A DNA stretch of 45,622 nt from Bacteroidota bacterium (GTDB taxonomy: Bacteria > Bacteroidota > Bacteroidia > B-17B0 > Aurantibacillaceae). Shown here in pieces: positions 8,731 to 16,700 of the stretch. The notes under the pieces were generated by a model. The model ran no database searches. It worked only from the letters and a program-made list of their open reading frames with translations, and was not told where the DNA came from. The stretch covers positions 1 to 45,622 of the forward strand of contig JAAFIL010000028.1 in the NCBI GenBank assembly GCA_013297775.1, written 5' to 3'. The position numbers and the translations under genes were made by a program. Within the stretch, counting starts at the first letter, position 1. Each line of letters begins with the position of its first letter.

Positions 8731-10070
8731 GGCAATTGTGGAATTAGTAATTGTGCGGTTAAATGCCCTTCGCTATCAAAATCTTCTACTTGAACGGTTA
8801 TGGATTTGTTAACTAAATTGGCATCGTAAGGTAATTTTAGTTTTAAGTAGTTTTGACTAAACCCAAACATAAATCCTTCTTTATTTTCGTGTTCAAAAAT
8901 AACGTGTTGTGTACTCCCTTTAAATGGTTCGTAAAAGGCTCTCAATTTTTTAGCTGATAGTACACGTAGCATTTTATTACGGCGTTTACGCTCGGCAATG
9001 GGTACGCTATTGGGTAAGGTAATGGCCTCGGTGTTATCGCGCTCGCTATAAGTAAATACGTGTAAGTAAGACACATCGAGTTGATTTAAAAAATGATACG
9101 TTTCTAAAAACAGTTCTTCGGTTTCGCCTGGAAAACCAACAATCACATCCACACCAATGCAGCAATGTGGCATTAAGGTTTTAATGGTTGCAATTCTATT
9201 TTCGTATAACTCGCGTTTATAACGGCGTTTCATTTTTGCCAACAAGGTATTGCTGCCGCTTTGTAAGGGAATATGAAAATGCGGCACAAATTTTTGCGAT
9301 TGTGCTACAAATGCGATGATGTCGTCTTTTAATAAATTGGGTTCAATAGACGAGATGCGAAAGCGTTCAACGCCTTCTACTGTATCGAGGGCTTTAATTA
9401 AATCTAAAAAAGAAGTTTCGCGGGTTTTGGTTGTTTCGTCTATAATGGGTCCATATCCAAAATCGCCAATGTTTACGCCCGTAAGCACAATTTCTTTTAC
9501 GCCAACGGCAACAATTTTTTTAGCGTTGTTAACTACGTTTTCGATGGTATCGCTTCGGCTGCTGCCGCGTGCTAATGGAATGGTGCAAAAGGTACAACTG
9601 TAATCGCATCCATCTTGTACTTTTAAAAACGAGCGGGTACGGTCGCCCACGCTATACGCCTCTACAAAAAAATTGGCGGCATCAATTTCGCAGTTATGAA
9701 TGGTGGCGTGTTTTTGTTTACCGCTCAGATGCACGTAATTTAAGAGCTTAAATTTTTCGGTGGCACCTAACACAACATCTACGCCTTCAATTTGCGCAAT
9801 GGCTTCGGGTTTTAATTGGGCGTAGCAACCCACCACGGCAATAAAGGCTTCCGGATTTTTTGATAGGGCTTGACGCACAATGGTTTTACATTCTTTATCG
9901 GCATTTTCGGTAACCGAGCAAGTATTAATTACATAAACGTCGGCGGCCTCGTTAAATGGGCGTTTAACAAATCCTTTTTCTTCAAACAAACGTGCAATGG
10001 TTGACGTTTCCGAAAAATTTAATTTACAACCTAACGTATGAAACGCAACGGTTTTACCTTCCATTAACAT
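8727..10070 (-). CDS. mtaB: tRNA t6A37 methylthiotransferase MtaB
   Basis: A 447-residue radical-SAM enzyme that adds a methylthio group to C2 of t6A37 in ANN-decoding tRNAs. The N-terminal UPF0004 domain has its three cluster Cys in HTLGCKLNFSE, NTCSVTENADKE and VVGCYAQLKPE. The radical-SAM CxxxCxxC is in DGCDYSCTFCTIPLARG. A TRAM-like RNA-binding tail ends the protein (about 385-447). HTLGCKLN-FSET is characteristic of MtaB rather than MiaB or RimO. Two ATGs are possible, 10070 (MLMEGK) and 10064 (MEGKT). The TAATTTTG promoter box ends 4 nt upstream of the first, so the 10064 start is at least as likely. The gene overlaps the downstream DUF1572 gene. Confidence 0.93.
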   Translation of the reverse strand: MLMEGKTVAFHTLGCKLNFSETSTIARLFEEKGFVKRPFNEAADVYVINTCSVTENADKECKTIVRQALSKNPEAFIAVVGCYAQLKPEAIAQIEGVDVVLGATEKFKLLNYVHLSGKQKHATIHNCEIDAANFFVEAYSVGDRTRSFLKVQDGCDYSCTFCTIPLARGSSRSDTIENVVNNAKKIVAVGVKEIVLTGVNIGDFGYGPIIDETTKTRETSFLDLIKALDTVEGVERFRISSIEPNLLKDDIIAFVAQSQKFVPHFHIPLQSGSNTLLAKMKRRYKRELYENRIATIKTLMPHCCIGVDVIVGFPGETEELFLETYHFLNQLDVSYLHVFTYSERDNTEAITLPNSVPIAERKRRNKMLRVLSAKKLRAFYEPFKGSTQHVIFEHENKEGFMFGFSQNYLKLKLPYDANLVNKSITVQVEDFDSEGHLTAQLLIPQLP

Positions 10071-10074
10071 GTTG

Positions 10075-10082
10075 CAAAATTA
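10075..10082 (-). promoter_or_regulatory. -7 box TAATTTTG for mtaB
   Basis: It matches the Bacteroidota sigma-factor -7 consensus TAnnTTTG on the minus strand. It lies 4 nt from the first possible ATG (10070) and 10 nt from the second (10064). A transcript from here would have almost no 5' leader. I do not see a convincing -33 TTG. Confidence 0.5.
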
Positions 10083-10250
10083 CATAATTTATCCATAAAT
10101 AGACGGTTGAAATCGTAGTGAAAGACAAAAACCGCAAGGATATTAGGAAGCGCCAGTTCGATAACTGTAAGAATAGCTGAGGCTATTTTGAATCTTTTTA
10201 TTGAGTGTAACAGACTCGCAAATGTTGGAAGTATTCCAAAGCCAGTTCTG

Positions 10251-10490
10251 ATGGAGTCAACTTCTGGAGTTATCAATGATGCCAGTATCCCCTCTTCAAA
10301 TCTTCAAAGTGTACTTTTAAACGCTAAAAATGGCAGAATTACAATTCCAGAAGATAAGTTAATTAATTTGGAGACTAGAACGCAAATTGTTATTAAAGCT
10401 GGCGAATATAAATTAGTTATGCCCAATGCTATGGTGACATTGCTAAATATAAACTTACCTGCAAAAGGGTGTTTTTTTAACTACATTTGA
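10251..10490 (+). CDS. small hypothetical protein or gene remnant
   Basis: An open frame of 79 codons from ATG 10251 (extendable to a TTG at 10188). It contains a short beta-rich pattern, NGRITIPEDKLINLETRTQI then VIKAGEYKLVMPNAMVTLL. No ribosome-binding signal or recognised family is visible. Its stop codon overlaps the promoter box used by the downstream endonuclease gene. The whole interval 10071-10493 between mtaB and that gene holds nothing else I can support. It may be a fragment left by insertion of the restriction-modification island. Confidence 0.25.
   Translation: MESTSGVINDASIPSSNLQSVLLNAKNGRITIPEDKLINLETRTQIVIKAGEYKLVMPNAMVTLLNINLPAKGCFFNYI
10482..10489 (+). promoter_or_regulatory. 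-7 box TACATTTG for the restriction-modification genes
   Basis: A perfect TAnnTTTG match ending 4 nt before the endonuclease ATG at 10494. Transcription would begin at or next to the start codon and give a leaderless mRNA covering both R and M genes. No clear -33 element at the usual distance. Confidence 0.5.
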
Positions 10491-10493
10491 TAA

Positions 10494-11411
10494 ATGAATT
10501 TGACTAACAAAAACAAATATAAACCTGACTTCAAAATAGAGCTTGACAAGTTTGCGAACAAGCTCGAAAAATACGTTTCTACCGACAATGGCGACTGGAC
10601 TGTAAAGGGCTTCATTGATGTTTACAAGAATATTTACACAATCTCTTCCGACACGAAAATCGTTTCAAAAATCCTTGAAATACACATCTTTCCGCAAATC
10701 TTACAGTTTGCCGACTGTATTGGCTATAAAATCATTCTTGCCGAGAAGCAGAATTGGTATCCTGACTTGACTTTTGTTAAGAAGGACAACGAAGAAGTAA
10801 AATTTGCACTCGATATTAAAACAACTTTCAGAAGAAACGATAAAACGGCAGGTTTTACGCTTGGCAGTCACGGTGGTTATTTCAAAGAGAGAGATAAGGA
10901 CAAGAATATTCAGTTTCCATACAACCAATACATTGGACATTATTGCTTAGGTGTTATTTACACACGGACAGCCGTTTCAGACGACCTTGCAGAAACGGAA
11001 ATTTATCAAGTTCAGGAACATCAAGAAGAACATGAAACACCAAACAGGAAGGTTGGTGAACGTTCAGTTACGACAGTTAAAAATTTGAAATCCATTACTT
11101 CTGTCATTAAGGACTTTGACTTTTTTGCAGCAGAGAAATGGAAAATTGCAAGCGACAAGCAAGGTTCGGGAAACACAGCAAACATCGGTTCAATTTTCGA
11201 CATTGAAGACTTGAAAAATGAAAATGGTATTTTCAGCAAGTTAGGTGAAGAGTGGTTTGACGAATACTGGATAAATCATGGTTCGGCTACAATGGTAAAG
11301 GACGGGAAGCCGACCAAAATAACCACGCTAAAAGACTTTTTGGAGTGCAAAGGCAGAACTGACCTTTGGGATGAAATCGTTTCTAAAACTTCTAACAAGA
11401 AAACGAAATGA
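10494..11411 (+). CDS. type II restriction endonuclease, EcoRV family
   Basis: A 305-residue protein recognisable as an EcoRV relative. The catalytic PD-(D/E)xK triad appears as YPD (Asp91) and LDIKT (Asp107, Lys109), with the same 16 and 2 residue spacing as EcoRV Asp74, Asp90, Lys92. The segment equivalent to the EcoRV DNA-recognition loop is GSGNTANIGSIF (about 224-235), against GSGNTTNIGSI in EcoRV. The Q-loop equivalent precedes YPD (KQNWYPD). The tail EEWFDEYWINH also matches. Predicted specificity is GATATC or very close, cutting blunt if EcoRV-like; this is inference. It is longer than EcoRV (245 residues) by an N-terminal extension and a mid-protein insert near 160-190. Leu codons are mostly CTT/CTC/TTG rather than the local TTA, which suggests acquisition. 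Confidence 0.93.
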   Translation: MNLTNKNKYKPDFKIELDKFANKLEKYVSTDNGDWTVKGFIDVYKNIYTISSDTKIVSKILEIHIFPQILQFADCIGYKIILAEKQNWYPDLTFVKKDNEEVKFALDIKTTFRRNDKTAGFTLGSHGGYFKERDKDKNIQFPYNQYIGHYCLGVIYTRTAVSDDLAETEIYQVQEHQEEHETPNRKVGERSVTTVKNLKSITSVIKDFDFFAAEKWKIASDKQGSGNTANIGSIFDIEDLKNENGIFSKLGEEWFDEYWINHGSATMVKDGKPTKITTLKDFLECKGRTDLWDEIVSKTSNKKTK

Positions 11412-12331
11412 GAGTTATCGTTCCACCAATAAAAAGTCAAGGCATAAAAACCAAGTTAGTTCCTTGGATTATGGACCTTGCCCCAAAAGTTTCGGGCAAT
11501 TGGGTAGAGCCATTTCTTGGAACAGGTGTCGTTGCTTTCAATTCGGGGTACAAAAAAGCCATTCTTAACGACACTAATCCGCACATCATCAATTTTTACA
11601 AAGGCATCCAAGACAAAGCAATAACTGCACCTTTAATGAAACAATACCTCGAAAAAGAAGGTGAGTTATTGAGCAAAGCAGAAAATAATGGCTACGAGCA
11701 TTACTTAAAAGTTCGGACACGTTTCAACAGTGGAGAATTTTCTCCTTATGATTTTATTTTCCTTTCAAGAGCAGGTTTCAACGGAATGATGCGATTTGGA
11801 AGTAAGGGTAACTGGAACATTCCATTTTGTAAAAAACCTGACCGTTTTGCACAAGCATACATCACTAAAATTACAAATCAGGTTGTAACAGTTTCTCAAA
11901 TAATTGAACCCGAACCTAAGTGGACTTTTTTCAACAAATCCTTTGCTGACATTATTCCGCTTGCAACTGATAACGACATTATCTATTGCGACCCACCCTA
12001 TTACGGCAGACACGTTGACTACTACAACGGCTGGACAGAGCAAGACGAAGAACTACTGTTCAACTTGCTTTCAAAAACAAAAGCAAAATTTATTCTTTCA
12101 ACCTGGCATCACAACGACTGGAGAGAAAACGAAATGATCAATAAATTTTGGGGCAAATTCAATATTGTAACAAAAGATCATTTTTATCATAACGGTGGTA
12201 ACATTGAGAACAGACGAACAGTTGTAGAAGCATTGGTTTGCAACTTCAACACGGACAACTTTGAAACGCATAATCACGGACTGAAAGTGCAAACCCGACC
12301 TGAACAATTAGCAATACATTGGGACGAATGA
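11408..12331 (+). CDS. Dam-like DNA adenine-N6 methyltransferase of the EcoRV-type system
   Basis: A 307-residue D12-class methylase that should protect host DNA from the upstream endonuclease by methylating an adenine in the same site. The AdoMet-binding motif I is WVEPFLGTGVVAFN (about 32-45). The catalytic motif IV is DPPY at about 195-198 within IIYCDPPYYGRHVDYY. The N-terminal PPIKSQGIKTKLVPWI resembles the Dam-family start. M.EcoRV is itself a Dam-like alpha-class enzyme, which fits the partner. Its ATG overlaps the endonuclease stop (ATGA), so expression of the two is coupled. Endonuclease first with overlap is notable, because many systems make methylase first or from a separate promoter. 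No controller protein is visible. Confidence 0.93.
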   Translation: MRVIVPPIKSQGIKTKLVPWIMDLAPKVSGNWVEPFLGTGVVAFNSGYKKAILNDTNPHIINFYKGIQDKAITAPLMKQYLEKEGELLSKAENNGYEHYLKVRTRFNSGEFSPYDFIFLSRAGFNGMMRFGSKGNWNIPFCKKPDRFAQAYITKITNQVVTVSQIIEPEPKWTFFNKSFADIIPLATDNDIIYCDPPYYGRHVDYYNGWTEQDEELLFNLLSKTKAKFILSTWHHNDWRENEMINKFWGKFNIVTKDHFYHNGGNIENRRTVVEALVCNFNTDNFETHNHGLKVQTRPEQLAIHWDE

Positions 12332-12344
12332 AAAGAAGCACTGG

Positions 12345-12477
12345 GCATAACAGCGGTTTGGCGTAATGGCGGGTGCAGTGCTTCGTATGGCAGTTTTGTT
12401 GTAGGTTCAAGTGCAGTTCTTCGATTCAACTTTTATGCTAAAAATCCACCACTACGCCAAGCCACAAACCGTTAACG
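12345..12477 (+). repeat. attC-like imperfect palindrome behind the methylase gene
   Basis: About 130 bp starting 13 bp after the methylase stop. The left arm (12348-12373: TAAC, then GGTTTGGCGTAATGGCGG) pairs with the right arm (12446-12474: CCACCACTACGCCAAGC, then AAACCGTTA). TTGGCGTA-TGG pairs almost perfectly and some bases are unpaired on one side. The outer boxes read GCATAAC and GTTAACG, resembling but not matching the integron attC core sites RYYYAAC and GTTRRRY. The central 70 bp is an unpaired spacer. No integrase gene is present. It may be a cassette boundary or an unrelated dispersed palindrome. Confidence 0.55.
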
Positions 12478-12564
12478 GTAAATTATCTGCATTCGTTCAA
12501 CTTGTTTCGGGACCAACGCTATATGGAGAATAATTTTTAGTGTGAAACTTTTATTTAGTTAGTT

Positions 12565-12572
12565 TATCTTTG
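12565..12572 (+). promoter_or_regulatory. -7 box TATCTTTG for the thioredoxin-fold gene
   Basis: A perfect TAnnTTTG match ending 6 nt before the ATG at 12579, again implying an extremely short or absent leader. Confidence 0.45.
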
Positions 12573-12578
12573 ATCCAA

Positions 12579-13106
12579 ATGAAAAAAATAGTTTACTTAT
12601 TAAGCTATACTTTAGGTGTTCTCGTTTTTTTTTATTCTTCGTGCGTCAGTTCTGGTAATTCTGTTGAAGCAATAGAGAATAACTTTCAAAAAGAGGTTAA
12701 ATTGGCTATTTATGAGTTGCAGAAAAATGAGTACAAAACGCATTACTATTATTTTAATATATGGGCGTTAAGTTGCTTACCTTGCATCAAAGAAATGCCG
12801 CGTTTAGATTCATTGGCTAGGCATACAGATAAAGATATTACTTGGGTATATACAACTCTCGAACTGACGGAAGATGTATTTCAATTTTTTAGGAAGAAAA
12901 AGGAATTGTTTTCTCGAACTTTTTTTTATTTGAATGAACGTCAAACATTTATTAATTCGGTTTGTAAAAAGCTACAACAACCTTTGGCTTATCCCATTCA
13001 TTTGATAACAGATAGTACAGGTAAGATTATTCATTCTCATGCGGGTTACATTGATTCTCCATTTGGAGATGTGTTATTAAATGAGGCTATAAAACGTTTG
13101 CCTTAA
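12579..13106 (+). CDS. TlpA-like thioredoxin-fold envelope protein
   Basis: A 175-residue protein from ATG 12579, chosen over the in-frame TTG at 12570 because it directly opens MKKIVYLL. The N-terminus is hydrophobic and ends in FFYSSC (Cys22), a loose lipobox, so it is exported and probably lipid-anchored. The redox motif is C66-L-P-C69 in NIWALSCLPCIKEMPRLD, where ordinary TlpA proteins have NFWATWCxPC. A cis-Pro candidate is in LAYPIHLITDSTGKII, followed by the terminal strand HSHAGYI. It likely transfers reducing equivalents to envelope proteins. It stands alone between the attC-like palindrome and a repeat-rich gap. Confidence 0.8.
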   Translation: MKKIVYLLSYTLGVLVFFYSSCVSSGNSVEAIENNFQKEVKLAIYELQKNEYKTHYYYFNIWALSCLPCIKEMPRLDSLARHTDKDITWVYTTLELTEDVFQFFRKKKELFSRTFFYLNERQTFINSVCKKLQQPLAYPIHLITDSTGKIIHSHAGYIDSPFGDVLLNEAIKRLP

Positions 13107-13154
13107 TAAATAGCTTGTTTTTTTGATGAAGTTGTGCTTAAGGTAGTTCGTAAG

Positions 13155-13204
13155 TTAAACCGCAATTTCAAGAAAGAGGGTCTTTAGAATAAATTTTATA
13201 ACTC
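13155..13204 (+). repeat. degenerate dispersed repeat (partner at 33061-33110)
   Basis: About 50 bp containing ATTTCAAGAAA and CTTTAGAATAAA, ending AACTC. It aligns in the same orientation with 33061-33110 at roughly three quarters identity. It lies in the 603-bp gap 13107-13709, which otherwise holds the GCAAAG repeats and MITE copy B. No gene is seen in the gap. Confidence 0.45.
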
Positions 13205-13230
13205 GATTAAATAATAGACTACATTAAAAG

Positions 13231-13373
13231 TAGCACGCAAAGGCGCAAAGAACGCAAAGGAAGAAGAGAAGGAAATATTAATACGAAATTTTAATAGCAC
13301 GCAAAGGCGCAAAGAACGCAAAGGAAGGAATATCGAGAAAATAGCAGCAAAGACGAAGAGGGCGCAAAGGCGG
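13231..13373 (+). repeat. GCACGCAAAGGCGCAAAG-type repeat, three units
   Basis: Two nearly identical units start at 13231 and 13295 (period 64 bp) with core AGCACGCAAAGGCGCAAAGA then ACGCAAAGGAAG. A third, degenerate unit lies at about 13342-13373. The same core recurs at 45431-45622. It is non-coding; frames through it give Arg/Lys/Ala-rich nonsense. This word family is common in intergenic DNA of several phyla, to my recollection, with no agreed function. Confidence 0.75.
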
Positions 13374-13398
13374 AAATTAAATTTTGAAAGAGTATTTC

Positions 13399-13559
13399 AT
13401 ACCAACATCATTTCTAAAAGATACGTTGACCCAGTTTCTTTTTCTCTTATACTTCCTCAAAAATTATACCCGTAGGCCTTGCTACGCCTATAATTTTTTC
13501 GTCGCCTAAAAGAAAAATAATTCTGGTTCAACTTGTATCATTTAGAACCGATATTGGTA
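13399..13559 (-). repeat. MITE-like full-length palindrome, copy B
   Basis: The reverse complement of copy A at 127-288. Internal differences are TCGTCGCC versus TCGTAGCC and GTATCATTT versus GTATCTTTT. The ends are ATACCAACATC and GATATTGGTA. Near-identity over ~160 bp at a distance of 13 kb points to recent spread. It lies 150 bp upstream of the protease gene, where its hairpin could affect transcription. No convincing target duplication is seen. Confidence 0.85.
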
Positions 13560-13709
13560 GCAGAACAAATCATTGCCTTTATTAACTGCCACGTGTTAAG
13601 TTATATAGAATAGACCGTTGAAAGTTCATTTGTTAAATTTTCGCACTAAACAACCGAGTAGTAAAAATGTTTAATTTTTTTTATAATTTTAACGCTTAAA
13701 ACTACAAAC

Positions 13710-16700
13710 ATGAAGAGCAAAAAAACACTTGTACTACTATTACTTCTCATTTCAACATCTATTTTTTCGCAATCTAGCAAAACAGGAGATTTAAAATTTT
13801 ACAAAGTAAACGGTACTGAACGCATCTCTTTTTCGATGCAATTAAAATGGCTTAAAGATAACTTACTAAAACTATCGGGCGATTATGATTTTAAATTAAT
13901 AAAAACAACTAACGATAATTTAGGTTATACGCATTACAAGTATCAAGAATATTTTAAAGGAGTTAAAATCAATAATGCCGTTTATTCGATTCATACTAAA
14001 AATGGTTTTGTTGAAAGTGCCAACGGCGAATATTATAAAAATATTGAATCAGATTTACGGTCTATTACACCTAAAAATACGTTTCAAGCGGGTTACAGTA
14101 AATTAAAAACACAATTTTTAGCGAAAGATGTTGAAAGCGTAAACACCGATAAATTACCTTGTATTCAAATACTTGGTAATAGAGCTTATTTAATTTACAA
14201 AATAGAATTGCGTTCGTTTGATCCCTTAAAGCACGTGGAGTTTTTGGTGGATGCGACTAATTTATCCATTTTACAAGAACTTAATAAAATTCATACGATA
14301 GATGTGCCAGGCACAGCAACTACCTTTTACAATGGCACTAAATCTATTACTTGCGACAATACAGGAGGGGTTTATAAACTTACCGAAAGCACAAGAAACA
14401 TTGCTACTAAAAACTGTAACAATGGCAGCAGCTTTACTAGTGCAACCGATTTCACTAACACATCTTCGAGTTTTGTTGGCACATCTATTCTTACCAAATC
14501 GCATTTTGATTTACATTATGGTTTAGAAAAATCGTTCGATTATTATTCAGTAAAATTTGGGCGCACATCTTATGACAATGCAGGAGCACAAATTAAAGGA
14601 CTTGATCATTATGGGTTTTCATACAACAATGCGTTTTGGAGTAATCCATACATGGTTTTTGGAGACGGAGACGGCAGCTCTTATCGTTCGTTTGCTACAA
14701 CAGATATTGTTGGTCACGAATTTACACACGCTGTTACAGAATCGGAAGCTGGATTAATTTACATGAACGAGTCAGGTGGATTAAACGAGTCGTTTAGTGA
14801 TATTTTTGGTGTGTGCGTTGATTATTATGCCAATCCCATGACGGCTAACTTTTTAGAAGGCGAGCAATGTTCGTTAAGCGGAACCCCGTTTAGAAACATG
14901 ACGAACCCTAAAGCTACTTTACAACCCAACACCTATTTAGGGCAATACTGGGTGCCATTAAATGGACCTGATAATGGAGGCGTTCATACAAACAGTCAAT
15001 GCCAAAACTTTTGGTTTTATTTATTGACAAATGGAGGCAGTGGTGTAAACGATAACTCTAACCCCTATAATGTAACAGGAATTGGTATAAGCGATGCCGA
15101 AAAAATTGCTTACCGAAATTTAACCGTTTATTTAACACCTAATTCTACTTTTATGGATGCGCGTAACTATGCCATCCAATCGGCCATTGATTTATTTGGC
15201 GCGTGCAGTAATCAAGTGATACAATGCACCAATGCTTGGTATGCTGTTGGGCTTGGTACTCCGTATTCAAATGCTGTTATTGCTCAATTTAACTCTTCAA
15301 GCAATTATGCGTGTAGCTTACCGGCTACGTTTACATTCAGCAACCAATCTACTAACGCTACTACTTATGCTTGGGACTTTGGTGATGGAACAACATCCAC
15401 TTCAACCCATCCAAGTAAAACTTACACAGCCGCTGGAACTTACAATATTAAATTAAAATCAACGGGAACGGCTTCATGTAATACGGTGGACTCTGTTATT
15501 AAAAATAATTATATAACCGTTTCAAATATAGGTGCTCCGGTGTCTAATTGCATTCCCTCTCAAAATACGCTTAATTCAAGTTATGGTATTTCAAATGTAA
15601 TTTTTGGAGGTATAAACAACCCCAGTTCTAATGCCACCGAAGGCTATAAAGATTTTACATGTACAAACCAAACGACTTTAACTGCTGGTAATCCTTATTT
15701 ATTGAAAGTAAATACCATTTATAATTTTGCAAAAGTTTATGTTTGGATTGACTATAATAATGATGGGCTTTACAATCAAACCAATGAATTAATTTTAGCG
15801 AGTTCGCCTACTTTGGCCACAAACGTTCACTCGTTAGTGGCATTTACCCCTACAAGTGCAGTATTAAACACACCTCTACGATTGCGTGTGTATGACGATA
15901 TAGTTGCCGTTGGCGGTGCTTGTAACATTCACACGCAGGGGCAAACAGAAGATTATACGGTTATCTTTAAATCGGCAACGACCAAGCCCCTTACTAATTT
16001 TTTCACTACTACTAAAGCAGTAGCTGTTGGAAGTACTGTTTTATTTCAAGATAGTAGCCTCAATGCGCCAACCTCTTGGAAGTGGACGTTTCAAGGTGCG
16101 TCTTTAGCTACCAGTAGCTCAACCCTACAAAACCCAAGCGTTAATTACCCTACAATTGGCACTTATTCTGTAAAATTAGTAACTACTAATGGTTTTGGTT
16201 CGGACAGTACTACAAAGATTAGTTATATATCGGTTACTAATTCATTTAACATGTGTCAAGCCAGCACTAGCACCACTTTAGCGGCTGGAACGCTATACGA
16301 TAGCGGTGGAGTAACGGGTAATTACTCTAATAATGAATACTGTTCGTTTTTAATTAACCCAGGTTGTGCAGGAAACGGAACTGTTACGTTAACCTTTACA
16401 CAATTTCAAGGAGATAATTGGAACGATTATTTAACCGTTTATTCGGGTAGTACAACAGCATCGCCAATACTTGGTTATTTTTATAATTTACCGCCAGTAT
16501 TAACCTCTACAAATGGGGCTTTACTTTTAGTTTGGTATTCTGATAGTTTTAATAATAATGCTGGTTACACAGCCACTTGGACTTCAACCGTAGCGGGTAC
16601 AAATCCACCAGTTGCGAACTTTACGATAAGTAATAACAATCCACCTTTAAATACTCCAGTAACCTTTAGCGATCAAACCACCAACGTTCCAATAGCTTGG

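Noticed and set aside
10064-10276. 70-codon minus-strand frame upstream of mtaB
   Set aside because: It overlaps the mtaB start and its promoter box, shows no family pattern, and would displace the promoter.
13231-13373. Possible CRISPR array
   Set aside because: Repeat units are internally repetitive, spacers are not of uniform length, and no cas genes are near.
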